Origin: BOG-908 sp964244615
Lineage (GTDB): Bacteria; Pseudomonadota; Alphaproteobacteria; Acetobacterales; Acetobacteraceae
DNA length: 47,417 nt
Assembly: GCA_964244615.1 (NCBI GenBank)
Contig: CAXTJP010000016.1
Coordinates: 1-47,417, forward strand
Reading direction: 5' to 3'
Shown: one piece after another, positions 26,419 through 33,962 of the stretch
Numbering within the stretch: position 1 is the first letter of the stretch
How the letters are laid out: every line of letters starts with the position of its first letter
Notes under the pieces: generated by a model
Databases searched by the model: none
What the model was told of the DNA's origin: nothing
The model's input: the letters and a program-made list of their open reading frames with translations, nothing else
Made by a program: the position numbers and the translations under genes

Positions 26419-27531
26419 TTACCTGCTTAGAGGCCACCGAGCCTGGCGCCCCCAAACCAGGGTCGCCGACATGGCGTAGTTCCACACCACGCCAATGACC
26501 GCCCCCAGTGCGCCGGCCGGCGTGCGCCCGGCTTCACCGCCGGCATAGAGCGCGCCCGCGATGCCGATGTTCGCCGCCGCGCCTACGCTGCACACCAGCA
26601 CGAACAGCAGCAGCCCGCGCCACAGCCGGCCGCCGCGCAGCCGCTGGTCGCGATAGGTGATCACGTTGTTGAGCTGGAAGTTGGCGACCATGGCGACGAG
26701 CGTCGCCAGGGTCTGCGCGACGATAAAGCGCGCTCCGAGCCGGTCCGCGACCGTCAGCACGCTCAGGTGCACCAGCACGCCGAACGCGCCGACCAACGCG
26801 AAGGCGAAGAACCGCAGCGGCACCAGCCCGGACAGGCCCTGGTCCAGCAGCAGCGCGCCGAATTGCAGCAGCACCAGCGGGCTCAGCTTGCTCTGCCCGG
26901 AGAGTCTTGGGCCGAAACGCGCGCCGACCTCGTGCACGCGCAGCCTGGTCCGCGAGGACAGCAGGATGTCGAGCAGGATCTTGAAGCCCTGGCCGGTCAG
27001 GCGCGGCGCCACGGCCTCGAAGACGGCGCGCGGCACCATGAAGAAACCGCTCATCGGATCGGTCAGCCGTGTGCCCAGCATCAGCGTGGCCAGCCTGACG
27101 CCGAGGTTCGACAGGGCGAGGCGCCGCGTGCCGGACAGGCCGGCTGCGTCGCCGCCGGCCGCGAAGCGGCTGGCCACCACGATGTCGGCCTGCCCGGCGC
27201 GCAGCACCGCCAGCATACCGGGCAGCCGCGTCTCGTCGTGCTGCAGGTCGCCGTCGATCACGGCAAGCACCGGGGCGGAGGTGGACAGCGCACCTTCGAT
27301 GACCGCGGAGGCCAGGCCGCGCCGTCCGATCCGACGCAGGCACCGTATCCGCACATCGGCGACGGCGATGCGCCGGACCTCAGCCGCCGTGCCGTCCGGG
27401 CTGTCGTCGTCGATGAACACCGCCTCCCAGGCGATGCCGGCCAGCGCAGCATCCAACCTGGCGATCAACGGCGCCACGTTGCCGAACTCGTTGTAGCAGG
27501 GGACCAGAACGCAAAGCTCCGCCGGCGGCAT
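26419..27531 (-). CDS. Polyprenol-phosphate glycosyltransferase fused to GtrA domain
   Basis: This encodes a 370-residue membrane enzyme. The N-terminal GT-A family 2 domain (about 1-235) resembles dolichol/undecaprenyl-phosphate mannosyl- or glucosyltransferases: LCVLVPCYNEFGNVAPLIAR, FIDDDSPDGTAAEVRRIA, the metal-binding DGDLQHD, and MSGFFMVPRAVFEAVAPRL. The C-terminal GtrA-like domain (about 236-362) has four predicted membrane helices beginning LRFFAFALVGAFGVLVHLSV, with NFQLNNVITYRDQRLRG between helices. Such fusions attach a sugar to polyprenyl phosphate and help move it across the inner membrane for glycan modification. The next gene upstream, DUF1150, is 17 bp away, but a functional link is doubtful. 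Confidence 0.88.
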   Translation of the reverse strand: MPPAELCVLVPCYNEFGNVAPLIARLDAALAGIAWEAVFIDDDSPDGTAAEVRRIAVADVRIRCLRRIGRRGLASAVIEGALSTSAPVLAVIDGDLQHDETRLPGMLAVLRAGQADIVVASRFAAGGDAAGLSGTRRLALSNLGVRLATLMLGTRLTDPMSGFFMVPRAVFEAVAPRLTGQGFKILLDILLSSRTRLRVHEVGARFGPRLSGQSKLSPLVLLQFGALLLDQGLSGLVPLRFFAFALVGAFGVLVHLSVLTVADRLGARFIVAQTLATLVAMVANFQLNNVITYRDQRLRGGRLWRGLLLFVLVCSVGAAANIGIAGALYAGGEAGRTPAGALGAVIGVVWNYAMSATLVWGRQARWPLSR

Positions 27532-27548
27532 GCGGCGAAGCCGGCCGG

Positions 27549-27791
27549 TCAGTGGACCAGCGAGGGCACCATCTCGTGCTGGCGAATGGCGGCAAACGCG
27601 AGGTCTTCTGCGCCGGCGACCGCCATCGGCGTGCCGTCGGCCCCGTGGATGGCAAAGGCGCGGGCGCCGTTGACCAGTACCGGCTTGACGTAGGCGAGTT
27701 CCGACACGCCGAGGGCGGCCAGCTGGTCCACCGTCATCCGTCGGAGGTCGAAGCTGACGATGGCCGTGTTGTCGTCGGGCAAGGTGTTCAT
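27549..27791 (-). CDS. DUF1150 family small protein
   Basis: This encodes an 80-residue acidic soluble protein matching DUF1150: RRMTVDQLAALGVSELAYVK, then AFAIHGADGTPMAVAGAEDL and a C-terminal QHEMVPSLVH. DUF1150 proteins occur in alphaproteobacteria, typically beside small heat-shock proteins, as here where hsp20 lies upstream on the same strand. That suggests shared heat-shock control or a chaperone-related role. The biochemical function is unknown. Confidence 0.85.
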   Translation of the reverse strand: MNTLPDDNTAIVSFDLRRMTVDQLAALGVSELAYVKPVLVNGARAFAIHGADGTPMAVAGAEDLAFAAIRQHEMVPSLVH

Positions 27792-27937
27792 GATACTTCA
27801 GTCTCCGAAGCCGGCCGCCGTTCCCGTCGCTTGCTGCGACGCTACGCCGACCGGGTCACCCAGGCACTGGACCAGGGTAGCAGGCCCATATTAAGCAAGG
27901 ATTGCGCCAGAAGTTTGTCCGAGGGGTTAACGCTTCG

Positions 27938-28402
27938 TCACGATCCCCGGCGATCCATGGCTTCCACGATCTTCGTGGCAGTGCGCGAGGTCGCCGGGCG
28001 GGCGATCTCGATACGGCGCACCTTCGGCTCGGGCTGCGGCCGGGCAAGCTCGATATGCAGCAGGCCGTTGTCCAGCCAGGCACTGCCGACCTCGATGCCC
28101 TCGGCCAGCACGAAGGCGCGCTGGAACTGGCGCGCCGCGATGCCGCGATGCAGGAACACGCGCTCCTGCGTATCGTCGGTCTGCCGCCCGCGTATGACCA
28201 GCTGGTTGTCCTCCTGCGTGATCTGCAGGTCGTCCATGGTGAAACCGGCCACGGCCAGGGTGATGCGCAACGCGCTCGGCGCGGTCTGTTCGATGTTGTA
28301 GGGCGGGTAGCCGTCCGACGACGTCTTGGCGGCACGCTCGAGCATCTGTTCCAGGTGATCGAAGCCCAGGAACAGCGGCGATGCGAAAAGGCGGGTGGTC
28401 AC
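27938..28402 (-). CDS. Hsp20/IbpA-type small heat-shock protein
   Basis: This encodes a 154-residue holdase chaperone with an alpha-crystallin domain (about 35-125). The N-terminal TRLFASPLFLGFDHLEQMLE is the standard class A alphaproteobacterial start. YPPYNIEQTAPSALRITLAV, ITQEDNQLVIRGRQ, FLHRGIAARQFQRAFVLAEG, and NGLLHIELARPQPEPKVRRI (ending in the IxI/V-type region) mark the domain. It binds unfolding proteins until DnaK/ClpB refold them. The GTG at 28402 is chosen for family length and GGAGGAGG about ten bases upstream; a longer in-frame ATG at 28504 is unlikely. Such genes often carry RNA thermometers in the leader, but I could not establish a ROSE structure here. Confidence 0.88.
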   Translation of the reverse strand: MTTRLFASPLFLGFDHLEQMLERAAKTSSDGYPPYNIEQTAPSALRITLAVAGFTMDDLQITQEDNQLVIRGRQTDDTQERVFLHRGIAARQFQRAFVLAEGIEVGSAWLDNGLLHIELARPQPEPKVRRIEIARPATSRTATKIVEAMDRRGS

Positions 28403-28516
28403 GGTCTGAAGCCTCCTCCGAATGAGCGAGACATGCGCGGGGCCCAATGGCGCCCCATGGCACGGATGTCGTTCGTGGCTAGCCGCTTTGCAAGGCAGGC
28501 GCATAGCAACCCGGCC

Positions 28517-29440
28517 TCACCCCGGAAGCAGCGCCCGCACGTGGGCCGCCGTGCATTCGGCCAGGGCCGCCAGGTCGTAGCCGCCCTCCAGCACCGACAC
28601 CAACCGGCCCTGGCCCGCCGCCAGCAACTCGCCGGTGATCCAGGTAAAATCCGCCGCCTCAAGCTCGAGTTGCGCCAGCGGGTCGGCGCGGTGGGCGTCG
28701 AACCCCGCGGAGACGATCAGCAACTCCGGTGCGAAGGCGCGCAGGGCGGGCAGGCCGGTCTGCGTCCAGACCCGCCGGAACGCGGCCCCGCCGTCGCCTG
28801 GGCGCAGCGGCAGGTTGACGATGTTGCCGGCGACCCCGGTCTCGTGCGCGGCCCCGGTGCCCGGGTAGCAGGGCATCTGGTGGCTGCTGGCGTAGAACAG
28901 GTCCGGGTCGGACTGGAACATGTGCTGCGTGCCGTTGCCGTGGTGCACGTCGAAATCCACCACCGCCACCCGCTTGATGCCCCAGCGCTGGCGGGCGTGC
29001 CGGGCTGCGACGGCCACGCCGTTGAACAGGCAGAAGCCCATCGCCTGCCTGGCCTCGGCGTGGTGCCCTGGCGGCCGCACCGCGGCAAAGGCGCGCTCGA
29101 CCCGGCCGGACAGCACGGCGTCCACCGCGGCGACCGCGCCACCGGCCGCATGGCGCGCCGCGCTGACGCTGCCATGGCCCACGAAGGTGTCCGAGTCGAG
29201 CGCCAGGAGCTCGCCCTCCGGCGGGTCCAACGCCAGGATCGCGTCCACGTACTCGGCCGGATGGGCGAGGCATAGCTGGCTGCGGCTGGCCAGCGGAGCC
29301 TCCTCGCGCAGCAGGGAAGCGAAGTCGGCGTGGTCCAACGCGGCCAGCACGGCTTGCAGCCGGGCCGGGCACTCCGCGTGGCCGGGACCCGGGTCGTGCA
29401 ACGCGCAGGCCGCATGGGTCAGCAGCGCGACCCGGCTCAA
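28517..29440 (-). CDS. Histone deacetylase-like amidohydrolase
   Basis: This encodes a 307-residue zinc enzyme of the arginase/deacetylase superfamily. It hydrolyses acetyl-amines such as acetyl-lysine or acetylpolyamines. The active site is complete: VRPPGHHAEARQAMGFCLFN (paired His of the charge relay), VVDFDVHHGNGTQHMF (zinc Asp and His), SAGFDAHRADPLAQL (zinc Asp) and LEGGYDLAALAE (transition-state Tyr). The TTG at 29440 overlaps the tusA stop in a TTGA junction, indicating translational coupling; a longer frame runs into tusA. The aminotransferase at 4420 might share acetylated amine substrates, but it is 23 kb away and this is speculation. Confidence 0.88.
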   Translation of the reverse strand: MSRVALLTHAACALHDPGPGHAECPARLQAVLAALDHADFASLLREEAPLASRSQLCLAHPAEYVDAILALDPPEGELLALDSDTFVGHGSVSAARHAAGGAVAAVDAVLSGRVERAFAAVRPPGHHAEARQAMGFCLFNGVAVAARHARQRWGIKRVAVVDFDVHHGNGTQHMFQSDPDLFYASSHQMPCYPGTGAAHETGVAGNIVNLPLRPGDGGAAFRRVWTQTGLPALRAFAPELLIVSAGFDAHRADPLAQLELEAADFTWITGELLAAGQGRLVSVLEGGYDLAALAECTAAHVRALLPG

Positions 29441-29697
29441 GGCGCCCGCTCCGGCTGCTCGCCGTCCCGCCAGGGGCGGCGCCGTATGGTGAAGCTGAAA
29501 ACACCCGCCTCCTCGCCGAAGGCGACCAGGTCGTGTCCGGTCTCGCGACAATACGCGCGGAAATCGCCCACCGACGCCCGGTCGGTCGCCAGCACCCGCA
29601 GCCGGTCGCCGGGCTCCAGGCTGCGCAGCATGCGGTTGGCGCGCAGCACGGGAAGCGGGCAGTTCAGGCCTTTGACGTCGAGCAGGGTTTCTCCCAT
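29437..29697 (-). CDS. tusA: TusA-family sulfur-carrier protein
   Basis: This encodes an 86-residue soluble protein with the TusA/SirA fold. The hallmark Cys-Pro-x-Pro, in LLDVKGLNCPLPVLRANRML, provides the persulfide-bearing cysteine that relays sulfur from a cysteine desulfurase to tRNA thiolation or cofactor pathways. The later GDRLRVLATDRASVGDFRAY matches the family's second strand and helix. The ATG at 29697 fits the family start. It overlaps the deacetylase-like gene by four bases. No other tus genes are present, so a specific tRNA role is inferred from the family. Confidence 0.85.
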   Translation of the reverse strand: MGETLLDVKGLNCPLPVLRANRMLRSLEPGDRLRVLATDRASVGDFRAYCRETGHDLVAFGEEAGVFSFTIRRRPWRDGEQPERAP

Positions 29698-29793
29698 GCG
29701 GGCATCCTGCCGATCACCGCCGGCAAGGCAAGCCCGGCCAGACGCCACCGACGGCGATCGGCGGCGTCCGGCCGGTACTGCCTCAGCGTGTGC

Positions 29794-30009
29794 TCAGAAG
29801 GCCCCCGCGACGATGGTGCACAGGACGAGGCTGAGACCGGACAGCGTGGTGAGCAGAAGAACAGCCTCCAGACCGGTCGAGAGACGGCCGGACGACGATT
29901 CCGAGGACGGCTCGACCGGGAGGAGGGTGCCGACCCGCGCGTCCTTGGGGTGGCTGGCGTTGGAGGCTCGCCGTGTGGATGCAGGCTGGACGGAGGAGAT
30001 GTAGGACAT
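29794..30009 (-). CDS. Small single-helix membrane protein, hypothetical
   Basis: This encodes a 71-residue protein with a Ser-rich soluble N-terminal part and one C-terminal hydrophobic helix (LEAVLLLTTLSGLSLVLCTI, then VAGAF). AAAGAG lies upstream of the ATG at 30009. I recognise no family. The codon pattern and a sensible topology make a real gene possible; the evidence is modest. Confidence 0.45.
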   Translation of the reverse strand: MSYISSVQPASTRRASNASHPKDARVGTLLPVEPSSESSSGRLSTGLEAVLLLTTLSGLSLVLCTIVAGAF

Positions 30010-30469
30010 GGGAGTACTCTTTCGTAAGCAGTCATGCGAAGGCGAAGTCGCAGGCCCTGGTCAGGCCGAAAACGCGCCACCTGTCGCCTGCAGCGCTATA
30101 TAGGTGCATGGTTCTAAACGCCTAAATGCCGGAAAATGCGCGACTTTTGCTGTATGTTCGCCGGGGCTGCCCGAAAGCTGTCCAATCTGCGTCAGTCAAC
30201 CCCGAACGGCGAAAGAAAACTGCGAATATCGGGTATTTCCGGCAGGCCTGCATTTATCGCGCAGCTGCAAGCCGACTTTCGTCATAGCCCAGCAAACAGA
30301 TCGGGGCTGCGTGCCTGTCGGTTCGAAGTAACGGCCCCGTGAAACCCCAAGATCCGCCTCGGCTTTACTCCGTATGACAGTTTCATTACGATGATTTATC
30401 CATCAGCCTGTGGCTGTTGCAACGAAACCGCCCGCCGGGCCAGACTGGAGCCGTTCTGGGGGGGCGAGC
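30010..30469. other. Intergenic region, lower GC
   Basis: About 460 bp lie between divergent genes. GC is lower than in the flanks. A short plus-strand frame at 30136-30342 (MRDFCCMFAGAARKLSNLRQ) has no ribosome site or recognisable motif and I do not call it. The region should contain the promoters of both neighbours; AT-rich patches occur near 30100 and 30370-30400. Confidence 0.45.
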
Positions 30470-31030
30470 ATGACCGCGCGGCTGATGATGGTGTCGATGG
30501 CCTGCGCCTTGGCGATGCTGGGCCTTGTCACGCCGGCGCGGGCCGAGGCCGAGTACAGCCCGACGCGCGCCGCCTACTGCGCCGATCATGGCGGCGTGGT
30601 GCAGCTGCGCCGGCCGGCCTACGGCACCAACAACGGCAAGCCGCTCCTGCTGTCCGGCCCGCGCGCGTTCTGCCGGTTCACCTCCAAGAAGGACGGCTCC
30701 TCGATCTACGCTCTGCTCGAGACGCTCACGAACCCGCAGCCCACGCTGGCGGCCCTGGCCTACTACGCCGAGGTTCCCTACAACGGCAGCACCTGCAAGG
30801 GCAGCCCGGGCTCCTGCTACTGCTCGCAGATCGGCGGCACCGACCTGTTCGGCGGCATCAACGCCGCGGGCGGCGGCTGGGTGCTGAAGAGCGACCACGC
30901 CGACGTGCTCGATGCCTGCATCTTCCCGGACCTGTCCTCGATCGACGCCTACGGCCTGTTCTACCACTCGGCCAACATCGTGCGCGGACGGGACCTGTCG
31001 AAGGTGCTCGTCTACTTAAACCCTTACTAG
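30470..31030 (+). CDS. Exported six-cysteine protein of unknown function
   Basis: This encodes a 186-residue protein with a clear signal peptide (MMVSMACALAMLGLVTPARA). The mature part holds six Cys: AAYCADHGG, AFCRF, STCKGSPGSCYC and DACIF, suggesting disulfides in the periplasm. YCADHGGVVQLRRPAYG faintly resembles the start of DUF333-type small secreted proteins. I do not recognise a function. The ATG at 30470 follows a G-rich stretch. The next gene starts 29 bp downstream and may be co-transcribed. Confidence 0.65.
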   Translation: MTARLMMVSMACALAMLGLVTPARAEAEYSPTRAAYCADHGGVVQLRRPAYGTNNGKPLLLSGPRAFCRFTSKKDGSSIYALLETLTNPQPTLAALAYYAEVPYNGSTCKGSPGSCYCSQIGGTDLFGGINAAGGGWVLKSDHADVLDACIFPDLSSIDAYGLFYHSANIVRGRDLSKVLVYLNPY

Positions 31031-31059
31031 ATCCTTGCAACCCTGAAACGGAGGCTCGC

Positions 31060-31437
31060 GTGATCGGCTACGTCACCTTGGGAACCAACGACCTGGCCAG
31101 GGGGGCCGCGTTCTACGACGCGCTCGCCCGGGAGATGGGCGTAGGCAGGATGATGGAAAACGAGATGTTCATCGCCTGGGGCATCCCGGGCGGTGGCGCA
31201 GGCATCGGGCTGACCAGGCCCTACAATGGCCAGCCGGCTACCACCGGCAACGGCGTGATGGTGGCGCTGGAGGCACGCGACAAGGCGCATGTCGACCGCA
31301 TCCACCAACTCGCCCTGAGCCTCGGCGGCGCCGACGAAGGGGCGCCGGGGCCGCGCGGCGACCACGGCTTCTACGCCGGCTACTTCCGCGACCCGGACGG
31401 CAACAAGCTCAACGTCTTCGTCATGGTCCCGGGCTGA
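31060..31437 (+). CDS. VOC-family (glyoxalase-like) protein
   Basis: This encodes a 125-residue cytosolic protein with the paired beta-alpha-beta-beta-beta modules of the vicinal-oxygen-chelate fold: MIGYVTLGTNDLARGAAFYD, then ARDKAHVDRIHQLALSLGG and FYAGYFRDPDGNKLNVFVMV. The C-terminal RDPDGNKL is the standard family ending. Members include glyoxalases, dioxygenases and resistance proteins; the substrate cannot be inferred. The GTG at 31060 has GGAGG five bases upstream. Its last 17 bases overlap the convergent ABC ATPase gene. Confidence 0.83.
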   Translation: MIGYVTLGTNDLARGAAFYDALAREMGVGRMMENEMFIAWGIPGGGAGIGLTRPYNGQPATTGNGVMVALEARDKAHVDRIHQLALSLGGADEGAPGPRGDHGFYAGYFRDPDGNKLNVFVMVPG

Positions 31438-32122
31438 CCGGAGCGGCCGCCGCCAGGAACGGGAAACGCCGCCTGACCGCCTCGGCGCCTGCCGCGGCGG
31501 CGGGCAGGTCCGCGGCCAGGCTCGCGGGTGCGGCGCCCGACAGCACCAGGATGCGATCCGACGTGGCCAGCGCCTGGTCGAGGTCGTGGGTGGCCAGCAG
31601 GACGATGGCGCCACGCGCGCGGGCCGCCGCGGCCACGTCGCGGGCCAGACGGCCGGCCAGCATCGGGTCGAGCGAGGCGAACGGCTCGTCGAGCACCAGC
31701 AGCGACGGCCGGACCGCGAGCGCCCGCGCCAGGGCCACGCGTCGCGCCATGCCGAGCGAGAGCGCCCTTGGCATGCGCCCGGCGACATCGGCCAGCCCGA
31801 CCAGGGCGAGCAGGGCGTCGAGCTCGCCCGGTATCAGGTCGGGCGCCACCAGCCGCAGGTTGCCGGCCACGTCCATCCAGGGCAGCAGCCTCGGGTCCTG
31901 GAACACCGCGCCCACGCGGCCGGCCGGCCGGTCCACGCGGCCCACGAAGTCGCGGTCCAGGCCGAGCACGATGCGCAACGCCGTGGTCTTGCCGGTGCCC
32001 GACGGCGCGAGCAGGGCCAGCACCTCGCCAGGTGCCGCCGTGAAATCCATGCGGGCCAGCACCTTCGTGCCGCCGTAGGATTTGGCCTTGATGGCCACGC
32101 GCAGCGTGTCAGCGCCAGGCAC
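31421..32122 (-). CDS. ABC transporter ATP-binding protein (nitrate/sulfonate/taurine type)
   Basis: This encodes a 233-residue ATPase. Walker A is APSGTGKTTALRI, the Q-loop AVFQDPRLLPWMDVAGNL, the signature LSLGMARRVALARAL, Walker B LLVLDEPFASLDP and the H-loop ATHDLDQAL. The short length and the LLPWMDVAGNL motif match the SsuB/TauB/NrtD group, which powers import of sulfonates, nitrate, cyanate or thiamine precursors. The permease gene overlaps by 14 bp and the binding protein follows upstream, forming a three-gene importer. The second residue of the signature loop is LSLG rather than LSGG, a common variant. Confidence 0.88.
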   Translation of the reverse strand: MPGADTLRVAIKAKSYGGTKVLARMDFTAAPGEVLALLAPSGTGKTTALRIVLGLDRDFVGRVDRPAGRVGAVFQDPRLLPWMDVAGNLRLVAPDLIPGELDALLALVGLADVAGRMPRALSLGMARRVALARALAVRPSLLVLDEPFASLDPMLAGRLARDVAAAARARGAIVLLATHDLDQALATSDRILVLSGAAPASLAADLPAAAAGAEAVRRRFPFLAAAAPVSPGP

Positions 32123-32867
32123 TGGCGCGGCGCTCTAGCGGTTGCAGCAGCAGCATCTCCAGCGCCAGCATGGCGATGGCGAACACCAGGCCGTAGGCGA
32201 GGATGCCGGCCACGTCGAAGGACTGGAACAGCAGGTTCAGCTCGAACCCGACACCGTTCGGACGGCCGAGCAGCTCGACGATCAGCACGATCTTCCACGT
32301 CACCGACAGCCCGCCCCGCGCCGCCGCCACGAGGTAGGGCGCCATCTGCGGCAGCACGACGCGGCGCCACCGGCGCATCGCCGGCAGCGCGAAGACCTGG
32401 CCCAGCTCGTCCAGCGCCGGGTCGAGCGCCCGCGCCCCCTCGCGCACCGTCACCACCACGGTCGGTATCTTGGCGATCGAGACGGCCAGGATGGCGGCCG
32501 CCTCGGTCAGCCCGACCCAGATATAGACCAGGATGACCACGACCAGAACCGGCAGGTTCAGCCCGACCAGCAGCCACGGATCGATCAGCGCGTCGGCGGC
32601 GCGGGACCGCCCGGCAAGCATGCCGATCGCGATGCCGGCGATCATGGACAGCACGAAGGCGGCGGCGACACGGGCGAGGGTCGCGGCCACCGCACTCGGC
32701 AGATCACCCGCCACCGTCTCGTGCCAGGCGAAGGCGGCGACGGCCTCCGGGCCGGGGAAGCGCCCGGGGTCGTGCCCCAGCCTGGCGCCGAGCCACCAGG
32801 CTGCGACCAGGCCGAGGATGGAGGCGAGCCGCCGTCCGCGATCGGGCGAGAGGATGGGCCGCGTCAA
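32109..32867 (-). CDS. ABC transporter permease (nitrate/sulfonate/taurine type)
   Basis: This encodes a 252-residue inner-membrane protein with about six helices and the binding-protein-dependent transport fold. The N-terminal FPGPEAVAAFAWHETVAGDL is the typical lead-in of the SsuC/TauC group. The EAA-like loop is around ELGQVFALPAMRRWRRVVLP followed by QMAPYLVAAARGGLSVTWKI. The TTG at 32867 overlaps the binding-protein stop (TTGA), matching the operon's tight packing. Its partners are the flanking ATPase and binding protein. Substrate is unknown. Confidence 0.85.
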   Translation of the reverse strand: MTRPILSPDRGRRLASILGLVAAWWLGARLGHDPGRFPGPEAVAAFAWHETVAGDLPSAVAATLARVAAAFVLSMIAGIAIGMLAGRSRAADALIDPWLLVGLNLPVLVVVILVYIWVGLTEAAAILAVSIAKIPTVVVTVREGARALDPALDELGQVFALPAMRRWRRVVLPQMAPYLVAAARGGLSVTWKIVLIVELLGRPNGVGFELNLLFQSFDVAGILAYGLVFAIAMLALEMLLLQPLERRASAWR

Positions 32868-33820
32868 GCCGCCCCTTGCCAGAACACCCCCGGCGGCAGC
32901 GCGGGCGCACCAAGCAGGGCCTCCACCCGCGCCGCCTGGGCCTGCAACGCGGCGCTGTCCGGGTGGTCGATGCCGGCGATGAAGCGCCGGCGCAGCGTGT
33001 CGAACAGCGCGTCGTCGGGCGCGTTCATCAGCGGACGGATGCGGGTCCATTCCGCGGCCGACGTGGCGAGCAGCCGGGCCGCTTCGCCCGCCGCCGCCAG
33101 GAAGCCGTCCAGCGCGGGCCGGTTGCCCGCCGCCCATGTGTCGTCGAAGACGTAGCCCACCAGGATGGGCGGCGCGGCCAGGCCCAGCGCCCGACCGCAC
33201 TCGGCGACCGGGATCGCCTCGCGAAACCCCGATGCCTCCAGCCTTGCGGCAAAGTTCCAGAACGTCAGCAGCGCGTCGAGGTCGCCGTGGCGCAGCATCG
33301 CTTCCAGCAGCGGCGGGGCGCCGAAGGAGAGGGTCGCCTGCCGCGTGAGGTCGATGCCCTGAGCGTGCCCGGCGGCGCGGACCAGCAGCCAGGATTTGTC
33401 GGCCGGCCCGCCGGCGACGCCGAGCCGAAGCCCGCGCAGGTCGGCCAGGCGGCGCACGGCGGAGGCGGCCGGCACCATCACCCCGCCCAGGCTGCCGTTG
33501 CTGCCGGCGGCAAAACACAGATGGCCGCCATGGGCGCGCTGCGAGGCCACGAACGGCCAGTCGGAGACGGCGACGTCCACCGCCCGGCCGAGCAGGGCGA
33601 CCTTGCCCGCCTCGGTGTTGGCGAGCCGGCTGGTCTGCAGGGTGAAGCCGTGCGACGCGTCCAGCTTGTGGTAGGCGATGACGTCGGCCACCCACTGCAC
33701 CGAGCCGAACGGCAGGATGCCGAGCCGCACGACAGTCGCCGCACGCGCCGGCAAGACGCCCAAGGCGAACAGGCCGGCCAGCAGGCCGCGCCGAGTACTC
33801 TGGACCATGGCGTTACGCAC
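32864..33820 (-). CDS. ABC transporter substrate-binding protein (NMT1/SsuA-like)
   Basis: This encodes a 318-residue exported protein. The N-terminus STRRGLLAGLFALGVLPARA is a Tat-like or Sec signal, cleaved near ARA-A. The mature chain has RLGILPFGSVQWVADVIAYH, LANTEAGKVALLGRAVDVAV, DWPFVASQRA and LLEAMLRHGDLDALLTFWNF. These match the NMT1/THI5-like and nitrate/sulfonate-binding group. It heads the importer operon. It diverges from the mxa operon across 142 bp, so shared control is plausible, but no experimental link is known to me. Confidence 0.85.
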   Translation of the reverse strand: MRNAMVQSTRRGLLAGLFALGVLPARAATVVRLGILPFGSVQWVADVIAYHKLDASHGFTLQTSRLANTEAGKVALLGRAVDVAVSDWPFVASQRAHGGHLCFAAGSNGSLGGVMVPAASAVRRLADLRGLRLGVAGGPADKSWLLVRAAGHAQGIDLTRQATLSFGAPPLLEAMLRHGDLDALLTFWNFAARLEASGFREAIPVAECGRALGLAAPPILVGYVFDDTWAAGNRPALDGFLAAAGEAARLLATSAAEWTRIRPLMNAPDDALFDTLRRRFIAGIDHPDSAALQAQAARVEALLGAPALPPGVFWQGAA

Positions 33821-33863
33821 CCCTCGGAGAAATCCGTTCTTGTCGTCGACGGTTGGCGTGCCG

Positions 33864-33882
33864 CACGTCGTGGCTCGACGTG
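33864..33882. promoter_or_regulatory. Inverted repeat in the importer/mxa divergent promoter region
   Basis: CACGTCG-tggct-CGACGTG forms perfect 7-bp arms with a five-base spacer. It lies 44 bp from the binding-protein start and 81 bp from mxaR, a position suited to one regulator acting on both operons. No factor is identified. Confidence 0.4.
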
Positions 33883-33962
33883 GCGCGCTGGACGGCTAAC
33901 CTTTCTCCCCTTGCCGAAACCCGCAAGCCCCTCGATTGTCCACGGCCGATACGGGAGCAGAA

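Noticed and set aside
27403..28530. ROSE-type RNA thermometer in the hsp20 leader
   Set aside because: The leader has a GGAGGAGG site and a distant UUGCU, but I could not find a convincing stem pairing the ribosome site; RNA folding would be needed.
30136..30342. Short frame in the gap before the six-cysteine protein
   Set aside because: It has no ribosome site or motif, and its composition resembles non-coding lower-GC sequence.
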